DNA from: Epiperipatus broadwayi
Lineage: Eukaryota; Onychophora; Udeonychophora; Euonychophora; Peripatidae
Reading direction: 5' to 3'
DNA length: 64,000 nucleotides
Assembly: GCA_028023455.1 (NCBI GenBank)
Contig: JAQFVV010006429.1
Span: forward strand, 744,001-808,000
Part shown: positions 17,200 through 26,600 of the stretch, piece by piece
Position numbering within the stretch: the stretch's first letter is position 1
Layout of the letters: the number at the start of each line of letters is the position of its first letter
Made by a program: the position numbers and the translations under genes
Notes under the pieces: model-generated
The model's input: only the letters and a program-made list of their open reading frames with translations
What the model was told of the DNA's origin: nothing
Databases searched by the model: none

Positions 17200-17580
17200 T
17201 TAATGCATAATTTTCAATGACAAACAGTCATTAACATATCTAACAAATAACATTAAATATGCACAATTCCTATTAACGATTTCTTCTTTCAAATAATATA
17301 AACTGAACAAATGAAAGGAGAAATAATTTATTATCCACCCTTTTCTAATCTTATAAAAATTACCATTACAAATAAAATACATAAAACAAATCTTTAATAA
17401 CTTTACTTTTATTTTTTGACAAAGTTCCATTTTTAATCAACACAGACATACTAACATCAATATTGCTTAATCTATTAACAAATTGATACATATTTTTAAT
17501 GTCCAAACTACAAAATACCCTATTACTTTGCATTTCAATATTATTAATCTTATCAAAAACCTCAATAGAAGAAGACACCC
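17200..17580 (-). pseudogene. Degenerate Penelope-like reverse transcriptase fragment
   Basis: Two overlapping minus-strand frames show the layout of a PLE RT core. SLDIKNMYQFVN stands where PLEs have an S-F/L-D-V/I-x-S-L-F-T-N-type block. Further on comes an N-G-N-F-Y segment. The end reads LFVRYVNDCLSL, which fits the R-Y-V-D-D catalytic box with the second Asp changed to Asn-Asp order (VND). The frame shifts between the two halves and stops occur on both sides. The family assignment follows from the order of motifs. No GIY-YIG domain was recognised. Surrounding DNA (17.58-18.15 kb) shows only weak traces of the upstream RT region. The fragment is old and non-functional. Confidence 0.5.
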
Positions 17581-20330
17581 TGTAATGACCAAAATCAACA
17601 AACTGTTTTAAAAAAATTATTCAAGAATCTAGAAATACCCTCAACAACATTATTTGTAAAATCAGAAATAAATCATAAAGAAAAAAACATCTTAGCTAAT
17701 ATGAAGTCATTAGGATAATATTTTAAATAATCTATTCAATTAAAAAAAAATTAATTTACTATTTTTTTTCATAATATCTATTAACCTCTTTTTAATGCAT
17801 TACCGGGACCTTTTTTAAAAAAACATATATAATTTATTTTTTTCTATTTTTTCCTTAAAGTCATTTTCTCTTTTATAATGACAAACTAGCTTTATTTATC
17901 TTCACAAGAAATGATCACATCATTAGCAGTTAACCCATCTTTAAGATATCAAGCATCAGCAGGATTAACAATAAATTGTTTCTTTTTAAAAAAAAAAAAC
18001 CTTTAATTTAAAACTAATTGAATGCCAATTTTCTGCTCAATACTTAAATCATATGATTCAGTATGTACAATTGTATCAAAAACTATATTGTCTGAATTAA
18101 AAAATCAACATTAGAACCTTTACTAAGAATTTCTAATTCTCCATCACTTAACTAAATATCAGAAAGATTACTTGGTAATATATGTATATTGACAAACAGA
18201 TACCAAAACACAATAAATCTATTAATTAATAATAGGTGGCTTAGTTTTATGACAGTTAAGTAAACTTTTATATGTATATACTTATACTTTGGTTTATCTG
18301 TGTATTAGTTTGCTAATTATTAATTACAACTATTACCCATATTTTGAGCAGAGTGCACTGTCTCCCATCCAAATAAAAGACATTATTCAAATAGTTATTG
18401 CTAACACAAAAATAATTTGAATAATCTATGATATCAGATGGTAGCATATATAAATCAAACAAAATAATGATACATATATTTTTATTAATAAAAAGCAAGC
18501 ACATACACAGATAATATATATATTATATAAAAAGTATGTTTTAATACATATATGAATAGCTGAGCTCTCTATTCAATTTGTATGGAATAAAATATAATCT
18601 TTACAACACATAAACTCAGTTTTTTACAACTTAACATCAGAATTTAATAAATAAACAAGAATAATAGGACAATACAACTTTTCTTGAACTCCAGTACATC
18701 CAATGCCATTCAGATTCTGACCAAAATATACCCTATATCAGAAGATGTCAATAAATACAGATATTGTTTTTGTATGAGATAATTTACAGATTAGATTTTA
18801 CTTTACGCAAATTAAATGGAATAATAAAGCATGTCTTATTTGATTTTTTAAGTTTCACTACGATCTTAAAAGTTTCATATATATACACACACATAGCTCA
18901 TAGTGCAGGTAGAATTGCGACATTTTTTCCTAAAAATTTATATAATAATTTTTAATTTAATCGATGCATTTTCTCAAATTAGAAATAAAAATAAAAAAGC
19001 CAATCAACTATTTGCATAATTATTAATCACTATTTTTAACACGCAAAACTTTTTTTTTTTAATTTAATGTAGTAATTATAAATGCGATTAGATTGAATGA
19101 CTCTTAATTCACATTCTATCAAATTCCAATTTTAATCTTTACAAATGACATGCGCAAAAGTTAAACTAAATAAAAGAAAACAATTAATAATGTATATAAT
19201 TAAAACAACAACATTTTAAAAATAATTAGCATTTCAAAGAAACGATTTTTAAAATAATAATAATGCGATTTTATAGCATAATTTATGACTTGTTTTTTTA
19301 TTTATTTGACGGTATGCACTCAATGGAACAGTTCCTACTAGTGCGTGCATAATACTACTTCACATTATTAAGAAACGTTATTTACTTTTTTTTCCAATAA
19401 AATATGTATAAATAAAACGGAGTGTCGATGCACCTAATAATATCAGGGACTTCAGCATTTTATGATGTAGTGCAGAATATAAAAGCTCATTAAAGTTTAT
19501 TACGTGACTTTAAATATCGGATACTAAAGTAAAAGTATAAAAATGATAGCAATTTGAAAATTACCAACGGATCAAATACTGTCATGGCTTAGGCGTACTA
19601 CTCGTAGGATTATTGTTAACTTATTTTTAATGCAGACATTAAACACATATAAAAAAATTTAACAATAATACATTACACCAGTAATAAACCTGGCAACGTA
19701 AATTCGTTTATTAATAATAATAATAATAACAATATATATAAAGTCCGCAAACAATAATATATACCGAGATTATAATTAGTATAAAAAGTAAATATAATAA
19801 TAAATGAAGTAATCGAAATACACTGTCATAAACAGAATTGTGCGAATATTAGAATATTTGCGTGTGTAAAACATCTGGTGGTGTAGTGATTGGTACATCC
19901 GTTTTCCATACACACATTCTAGCCTTTAACTCTATGTGAATTTTTGAATTACTTTAGGTAGCTAAAGATTTTCAAGTAAATTTATAACTGTTATTAGATA
20001 TCCAGCCCAAGTAATCATCAGTTTAATGGAAAATAAATTTAATAGCAAAGAAAATGAGCACATGGATATTAGATATAAACTCTTATCTAAACATAAATTA
20101 TCAAGAAGAAATGGCCCTTGTTTAGTTATGTTATGCAATAATGTAATTTAGTAAAAATTCAATGAGATGGATAAATTTAGTCACTGTAATAATGTGCTTT
20201 TGACCAGCCTGGTAAACCAAACATAAGTTAGAAAGTTAAGAAGAAATGCCACTCATAAAGATTACAGAAGACCATTCTAAATTTGATGGCAATTAGTAAA
20301 AATAATAAGTTGTTTTAGGTAAAACATAAA
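17581..20330. other. AT-rich spacer, possibly with PLE 5' remnants
   Basis: The first 500 bases may be the decayed upstream part of the PLE copy. The rest is AT-rich with no gene. A tRNA-like segment at 19875-19930 is listed separately. Confidence 0.4.
19875..19930 (+). other. Possible tRNA-derived SINE head
   Basis: The phrase tggtgtagtgattggtaca resembles a Pol III A box embedded in a tRNA D arm, and a catccgttttccataca stretch follows in the anticodon-arm position. The B box is weak (ttctagccttt). There is no clear SINE body or tail. Confidence 0.25.
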
Positions 20331-20335
20331 GAACT
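20331..20335. repeat. Target site duplication, left copy (GAACT)
   Basis: Five bases abut the left LTR and are repeated exactly at 23692-23696. Five-base duplications are typical of Ty3/gypsy integrases. Confidence 0.9.
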
Positions 20336-20918
20336 TGTTGTATTTGGTTAGGCTTGCAGGTTTGTTTCCAAACCAACAGATACAAAATGAACAACTATTC
20401 AGCAATAAATATGTATAATTTATTAGTACAAAATATATACACACGTTAGTTAACAAATGTACAAATATAGTTGATATGCTTCAATGCTGAGATAGTCGTG
20501 CTAAGTATGCAACTCGCTTCCAGCTACTGATTAGCCTGCATCATGAGTTCTGCTAAGAAGACTCTTCCAGCTATGTAGTTAGCTTGCCTTGAGTTGGCTC
20601 TAGTTCAGACGTAGCAGTTTCCAGTCCATAGTAGACTGTAGACATCGTGAGAATAACTAGATAAATACCTACGCTGATGGCAAAAGGTTTATTGGAGAGC
20701 ACGTTCTGTCATTCAGGTTAACAGAAGTAATTGCTCTCTGCCTTGCCTCCAAAAGGCTGACTATTTAAAGGCAGATCCCCTACCTTACTGGAAACATGCG
20801 GATTCAGTGCACATACCCCAGTGAAGGTTTTTAATCCTGTTGGCTAGCAACTGAGTGCTAGCCAATCAGGTAAAGAATCTGGAATAGTCCACTTCTGAAG
20901 GCAGGGTCAGATATGACA
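20336..20918 (-). repeat. 3' LTR of gypsy element 1
   Basis: It matches 23110-23691 along its whole length, with scattered substitutions and small indels. It reads tgttgtatttgg at the left and atatgaca at the right on the plus strand. The divergence between the LTRs shows the insertion is not very recent. Confidence 0.95.
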
Positions 20919-21206
20919 TTCCTCCCCCTGGCTAAAATTAGCCTTGGAGAACATAGTCATTGAGGTGCACTGGACGACATTTTGTCTGCTTTGTTGGTTC
21001 CTCTGGTTGATTGTTGTTCCTGTCTTCCTTCTCTTCTCTTGATGAGCTTGTTTCTGGTTGTCTGCTGCTGTCTTGATAGCTTCAGATGTGTGGCTGAGTC
21101 TTAGTTGGTTGTAATGGTGATGATGATGATGACCATCTTCAGTTTGCACAACAATGTAGAGGCCCTTTATTTGTATCACCACTGCTGGTCTCCATCTTGT
21201 GGACCC
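20907..21206 (-). pseudogene. Integrase C-terminal tail remnant, gypsy element 1
   Basis: An open frame begins just after an upstream stop and reads STRWRPAVVIQIKG, then Y-I-V-V-Q-T-E-D-G, followed by a basic, glutamine-rich tail. This is the pattern of the C-terminal chromatin/DNA-contact region of gypsy integrases, where W-x-P-A-x-V and Y-x-V-x-T-x-D-G are common. A run of six histidines from a CAT repeat follows the motif. The frame ends inside the 3' LTR at 20907. No DDE core precedes it: about 50-100 bases upstream the protease reading frame is already ending, which places the deletion junction near 21.2-21.3 kb. Confidence 0.8.
20919..20933 (-). other. Polypurine tract of gypsy element 1
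   Basis: On the minus strand the bases just before the 3' LTR read AGCCAGGGGGAGGAA. The run of purines abuts the LTR, as expected for the plus-strand primer of reverse transcription. Confidence 0.85.
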
Positions 21207-21266
21207 TTAGTACATATGACATAGTACTTTTGTTCCTATTTGGAATTTTTATTTTGTTTTTATCTT

Positions 21267-21905
21267 CTAGTTGAAGTTTGGCATCAGGTTTCGCTTTTTG
21301 TTAAAGACTTTTGATTCATTAGACTTTAACTTTGATAATGTTGTGAGCTGGTTCACTTTGGTCACTTTGAACCCTAAGTGACTGAACCAGTTATGACCTA
21401 TTAAATCATTATGATTATCTAATGCCACTACCAGTGGTAGGTATATTGTTTTGTTAGGCAAAGTAACTTTTCCTGTTGTTTGACCCAACAGTTTGATTTT
21501 ATTCCCTTGGTAGTCTGAAATTGACTTACTGCAAGGGTGCAGCTTATATTTATTATTTTTATTAATGCTTGTCCAAGTCTTTCTTGAAATTATAGACACT
21601 GCTGACCCTGTGTCAAGTTCCATCTTAACTGGTGTATCATTTATCATGACAGTGTGTATAAACCCAGACTTGTTATTTCTGATGTGGTTTATACAGGCAA
21701 CTTGCTTAGGTTTATTATCAGTGTCTTTACTATCTTTAGGAATAGACTTGGCTGATTCTCTTTTTAATTTCAGACATGCTGCCTTTATATGTCCTATACA
21801 CTTGCAAAACATGCATGTTGCTTTGCGGTATGGACATTCTGTATGCATGTGCATGTGGTCATTGCATCTATAGCAAAGCCATGGGCTATTTGATGCAGAA
21901 TTATT
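21267..21905 (-). CDS. Nucleocapsid zinc knuckles and aspartic protease, gypsy element 1
   Basis: This segment continues the gag frame after one TGA. It carries two perfect C-x2-C-x4-H-x4-C zinc knuckles: the first at 21834-21875 (C-Y-R-C ... H ... C), the second at 21774-21815 (CMFCKCIGHIKAAC). Such knuckles bind genomic RNA during packaging. A linker leads to a retropepsin-like protease with the active-site segment MELDTGSAVSII; the DTG codons are at 21606-21614. Downstream, LIGHNWFSHLG fits the second conserved block of these proteases. The frame ends at 21267, soon after K-V-F-N-K-K, where intact relatives would enter RT. The first in-frame ATG lies inside knuckle 1, so translation must come from gag by readthrough, or the TGA is a disabling mutation. 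Confidence 0.85.
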   Translation of the reverse strand, partial: NNSASNSPWLCYRCNDHMHMHTECPYRKATCMFCKCIGHIKAACLKLKRESAKSIPKDSKDTDNKPKQVACINHIRNNKSGFIHTVMINDTPVKMELDTGSAVSIISRKTWTSINKNNKYKLHPCSKSISDYQGNKIKLLGQTTGKVTLPNKTIYLPLVVALDNHNDLIGHNWFSHLGFKVTKVNQLTTLSKLKSNESKVFNKKRNLMPNFN

Positions 21906-22502
21906 TCAGCTGACTGAGTGCTTGGGTGACCCAGTGTTATGCTCAATTTTTTGCACTTCATACTTTGTAAGTTTTTTTAATGGGTTAGCTTGACTAGCTA
22001 TTGTTTCTGCTAGTGTTGCTTGAGCTACCGCTGTCTCAAAATCTAGGTCTGGAACCATTAACATTTTCAGCCTCAAATTGTGATCTTTTATGCCACAAAT
22101 AAAATGATCACAAAGTGCTTCATTTGTGAAGTTTTTGAACTCACACTTCAAGGCTAACTTACGGATTCGTGTTGCAAATTCTCTAGCTGTTGCACCCTGT
22201 TCTTGTATGCTGAGATTAAAATGGTATCTCTGCATTATTGTCAAGGATTTATGAGTAAAATACTCTGTGAGAATTGTCAACACTCTATCAAAATCCAGCT
22301 CAGCTGGGGTTACAGCCATAGATTGAGACTTGAAAATTTTGTATGTTTGCGGACCTATTGTGGTCATTAGAGTAGCTATCTTTATCTCAGTTTTTTTTAT
22401 ATTGTTAGCCTGTAAATAAAAAATCAAACGCTCTTTATAATTTTGCAAGCTCTCAGGTCGATCTGGATCAAAAGATTCCATAGAGCCGATTGCGTTAGCC
22501 AT
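21906..22502 (-). CDS. Gag (capsid part), gypsy element 1
   Basis: A 198-residue frame starts MANAIGSMESFDPDRPESL, the usual start region of gag in these elements. It contains a capsid-like helical pattern: Y-K-E-R-L-I-F-Y-L-Q-A-N-N-I near residue 25, I-G-P-Q-T-Y-K near 50, Q-R-Y-H-F-N-L-S near 92, F-A-T-R-I-R-K-L-A near 108 and D-H-F-I-C-G-I near 132. The protein would assemble virus-like particles in the cytoplasm. It ends at a TGA (21906-21908) that is in frame with the zinc knuckles, so the natural Gag probably included them. The frame is otherwise intact over 600 bases, unlike most transposon remains in this window. Confidence 0.88.
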   Translation of the reverse strand: MANAIGSMESFDPDRPESLQNYKERLIFYLQANNIKKTEIKIATLMTTIGPQTYKIFKSQSMAVTPAELDFDRVLTILTEYFTHKSLTIMQRYHFNLSIQEQGATAREFATRIRKLALKCEFKNFTNEALCDHFICGIKDHNLRLKMLMVPDLDFETAVAQATLAETIASQANPLKKLTKYEVQKIEHNTGSPKHSVS

Positions 22503-22815
22503 CTTTTTTATTTATGCTGAGTAACCACTCTTACTTGTTTTTATAATTACGTTATTGTAACTAACTGAATGAAGCTTTTTAACCAATAGAGTGAGTTTTT
22601 ATGCTGTCTTGCAAATAAAGCTCTTGTGATTGGTTGAAGCTTCTAATTGACATGCCTTTATGCCTGCATTTAATTTTATTCAACAGTTTTACGATATTTT
22701 TCTAAAAAAAAAACACCATCGTAATGAAATTATGGTAACGTAAATTCTTTCCGAAAATGAAAAACAATAAACAAATACACTCTTGCGTATTTATTTCACA
22801 TTTAGATCTGTTGAA
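22503..22815 (-). other. Leader region of gypsy element 1, upstream of gag
   Basis: Untranslated leader between the gag ATG and the repeated leader motifs. No further structure was recognised. Confidence 0.7.
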
Positions 22816-22938
22816 ACTGGCATAGTTTATTCTAATTTTTCCAGCCGTGAGGGAAAAATTTCTGTTACTGTGCCAAATCCATTATAACTGGCTTAGTTTA
22901 TTGCATAATTTTTCCAGCCGTGAGGGAAAAATTTCTGT
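22816..22938 (-). repeat. 71-bp duplicated stem-loop in leader
   Basis: The segment starting actggcatagtttatt at 22816 is repeated from 22887. Each copy contains the arms aatttttcc and ggaaaaatt around agccgtgag, so each can form a stem-loop. Its position between primer-binding site and gag is where retroelements often keep packaging signals; that role is inference. Confidence 0.8.
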
Positions 22939-22980
22939 GCAACTGCTACAAATCTAGTTGGCCTGTCGACAGCACCATCT

Positions 22981-23108
22981 CAGTTATAACAAGAGTGTCG
23001 ACCGTGCCAAATCAGTTATAACAAGAGTATCAACCATGCCAAATCAGTTATAACAAGAGTGTTGACCGCGCCAAATCAGTTATAACAAGAGTGTCGACCA
23101 TGCCAAAT
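22981..23108 (-). repeat. 4 x 32-bp tandem repeat containing the primer-binding site
   Basis: Four units, each beginning cagttataac on the plus strand (22981, 23013, 23045, 23077), abut the 5' LTR. Each ends with a variant of tcgaccatgcca. On the minus strand the LTR-proximal copy reads TGGCATGGTCGACACTC starting 4 bases from the LTR. This is in the correct place for a primer-binding site and resembles the 3' end of animal serine tRNA (family knowledge; identity is partial). A fifth, partial unit precedes at about 22964-22980. Confidence 0.85.
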
Positions 23109-23109
23109 C

Positions 23110-23691
23110 TGTTGTGTTTGGTTAGGCTTGCACGTTCGTTTCCAAACCAACAGATACAAAATGAACAACTATTCAGCAATGAATATGTATAATTTATTAG
23201 TACAAAATATATACACAAATGTACAAATACAGTTGATATGCTTCAATGCTGAGATAGTTGTGCGAAGTATGGAACTCGCTTCCAGCTACTGATTAGCCTG
23301 CATTGTGAGTTATGCTAAGAAGACTCTTCCAGCTATGTAGTTAGCATGCCTCGAGTAGGCTCTAGTTCAGATGTAGCAGTTTCCAGTCCGTAGGTGGACT
23401 TGCCTCACTGCATAGACATCACAAGAATAACCAGATAAATACCTTTGCTGATGTCAAAAGGTTTATTTGAGAGCATGTTCTGTCATTCACGTTAACAGAA
23501 ATAATTGCTCTCTGCCTTGCCTCCAAAAGGCTGACTATTTAAAGGCATATCTCCTACCTTACTGGAAACACACGGATTTGGTGCACGAACCCCAGTGAAG
23601 GTTTTTAATCCCATTGGCTAGCAACTGGGTGCTAGCCAATCAGGTAAAAAATCTGGAATAGTCCACTTCTGAAGGCAGGTCAGATATGACA
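23110..23691 (-). repeat. 5' LTR of gypsy element 1
   Basis: It is the partner of 20336-20918 and starts tgttgtgtttgg on the plus strand, ending atatgaca. In the minus orientation it lies upstream of the primer-binding site and gag and should hold the promoter. Confidence 0.95.
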
Positions 23692-23696
23692 GAACT
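23692..23696. repeat. Target site duplication, right copy (GAACT)
   Basis: Exact repeat of 20331-20335, directly after the right LTR. Confidence 0.9.
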
Positions 23697-26600
23697 ATAA
23701 AAAGTCTCACCACAGATAATTAAATACTCTGATGGGTTTGTTTTTTTTTATTAATATTTTTCTAGAAGAAATACAACTCTTATCATCGGAGTTGTATTTA
23801 TTGCTGACAAAAATATTAGTTTATATCCATATCAAAAAATAAAGCTTCTTTGTTTTATTTTTGAAAGAGTAAACATTATAAAAACGATTATTAATATCAA
23901 AGAAGAAGGAAGCAGTATAAGATAAAATGTTCATATTTAAATAGAATAATAAGGAGCATAGATTGAAGTTTAAGGAATATATTTTGCAATGTAAAACATA
24001 CAATGTTATATAAAAAAAAAGCAGCTTAAAAATACATTTAAAAATAAGATAATCTAATGAAGCAAACTCTAAAGAATAAAATGAAATTTTAAATAGTTCA
24101 CTTTCCATAAAAATATCTTCATCCTATTTAATATGTCTTTTGAAAAATAATCAAAAACTGGTTGCTATGGAGAGGTATATAATTTTCAGTCTTATTTTAA
24201 TCTACAATTAATTTTTTTATATAATTCTATATTTTAAAATAATTTTGAAAATAAGTAATGTGTATGGCAAAAAAAATATAAAATCACTAACAACAAAGCT
24301 CCTTTTATAATAATGTCTACACAAATTAATTTTATATCATAATTATTTTTGTGCATTATGGTAAAGTGTTATGTGAGTAGTTATTGTTGCTTGGTTGGAT
24401 ACCAAAATTTATTTCTTCTTGGCAGCTATTTTTCTGTAAATAGTACAAATTTAAGTTAATAAAAGGTTATTTAATGTAATAGACATTTGTAATAATAGAT
24501 CAGTGACATCAAATCTTAGTTATCAGAAAAAAATAATTATTAGAGCAATATCCTACTCTGAATATGTTTAAGTTGCATGATAAAATAATTAAAAGATCTA
24601 TATATCGATTTTATAATGTAATAATAATATATGGTAACCATATTAAAATGGTCAAATGAAATTCAGACTAAAAGGACAAAATTAATTGTTTAACTACAAC
24701 GTCTATAAACATGATTCTAGTGACAAAAAATGGAAAATGATAGCATGGAATATTTGCATCGTTACTGTTAGAAAGACTTTGTATTAAACTAAATTTTATA
24801 GAACATATAAAATCATCAAGCAAAAAAACAACAAAAAAAGACTGATGGTAAATATTTCTAGTTTTATAACAACTGGAAAAAAAAAAGGTAATTTCTTCAA
24901 ATGTTGTTGAAATAACAATCATAAATCATTTACCTCATTATTATAGTGAAATAATAACATTTTGTTATCTCATGTTACCTTTCTAAAAATAAAAATAAAA
25001 ACTACATATCAGGATTAATATGGTTTCTCAAAGTCTTTCTGCTTGTTATTTTTTAACAAAGAAACCATAAATAAATATTTTCATGTGTTTAAAATAATAT
25101 TTAGGACCTCTTTTACAAGTTTAATATTTTTTATAAATGTATTAATTAATATTTAATAATTTACTTTCTTTAAAATTCATATTTATAATCATTGCTATTT
25201 TTATTGTTTTTCATTCTTGAGTATTTTAAATCTTTTCAATTAATTTTATTTCTAACTTGATAAAACTCTTAAAATGTTATCAATTCCTACTAAAAAATAA
25301 TTTCGTCAATATTATCAGTTATCTTCCTTTCTCATTTACTTGTGTGTATGTGTGTTTACTTCATTACTTGTTTCAATATATAGATTTTATTGGAAGGGGG
25401 AAAATACTTTTTTTTAAAATGAAGGTTGTATCCTATCTTAATCATATTTTTTTCTTAGTGCATTAATTTTCTTTTCTAATAAACCAAATTAATTTGGGAA
25501 TTTTATTTTTTAACAAAAAAATATCTGGATTCTCATTTACCAACTAATATTTATTTGGGATGTCTATGTAAAAATATGATAATCATAAATTTTCTTGAAA
25601 ATGTTTATATAGATTTAAACACCGTGTTTTAGCAAAGATGATGTATGTGTTTAATCAAAAATGAGTAAGATCGTTGGAACGCAATCTTTAAATTTTAAAA
25701 TAAAAATCTAGCTATCAAAATAACAAAAATGGCTAAATTATATTTTGATATACAAAACAAAAAGCCTTATGATATATCAATGATCCATCTACATACATGT
25801 ATATGATCTGTATTTAAATTTAAACCAATTAAACTTAAAAAACACTTTAAACACGTTTTGACTTTTCTTTTAATTTGCTGTATTATAATCAACTTTAAAA
25901 ATCATCTAATATTGATCTGGAAAGGGAGAATTTAATTATTTTTAATTGCTTTATCTCTTATTTATCTTTAATTGAAAAGTCTGAGTACTGCCTTCTTATT
26001 CATTATTTCTTTATGATAAGCAGTTGGAAAGATTTCTTTATTATAGTGGGCTATTTAACAGTTGCTTAATTAACCGTTTTACTGATCCTTAAAAAAAAAA
26101 AAAAAACATTTCTATTTATTTACTAATTTTTACAAAGTTAGTGGTTTTTAGTATTTTTTTTTCAATAATCATAAATGCAAAACAATTGTATTAACAAATA
26201 AAAGTAATAATAAATGGTTTTCTCATTTAAACTACTTAAGCATTCTCAAATTATAAGATAAATATTGAATTGAAATATCTGTAATTATTATTAGCAGCCA
26301 TTTCTAAAATGAATATTGTCACTCAAATTCTAAAAGGAAAAAAAAGAACAAAAGTGAAAAAAAGAAGATGAGTTCTGCATATTTTTTTATAAATTTATTT
26401 CCTAGTGTTTGAGAGTTCTCCTCAACCAAAGCTCTCATGCACTGTCCTCCTCCATATCATCTATCTCTAACAGATTATTTCTTCCCATGTTATTTGTTCT
26501 TTGTTTCATCATTTTATTAAACATTTTTTGTTCTTTATTCTACTTTCCAATTGGTAATCATTTCTGATAATCTGTTTTTATTTACACTTCAAAGATAAAC

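Larger units (their letters stand above)
20336..23691 (-). mobile_element. Ty3/gypsy element 1, non-autonomous
   Basis: This is a complete 3.36-kb LTR element on the minus strand. It has two LTRs of about 583 bp that start TG and end CA, a GAACT target duplication, a polypurine tract, a candidate primer-binding site, and a gag-nucleocapsid-protease reading frame. RT, RNase H and the integrase core are absent. Only the integrase C-terminal tail remains before the 3' LTR, so the element looks like an internal deletion derivative. It could have been mobilised in trans by a full-length relative. The protease and integrase-tail sequences resemble the K02A2.6-like / Mag group of gypsy elements; this assignment is from memory of the family. 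Confidence 0.93.

Noticed and set aside
21565-21873. 102-residue plus-strand frame
   Set aside because: It is the reverse strand of the zinc-knuckle and protease region.
22981-23108. Regular 32-bp repeats resembling a CRISPR array
   Set aside because: The units are contiguous with no unique spacers, they adjoin an LTR, and the DNA is eukaryotic.
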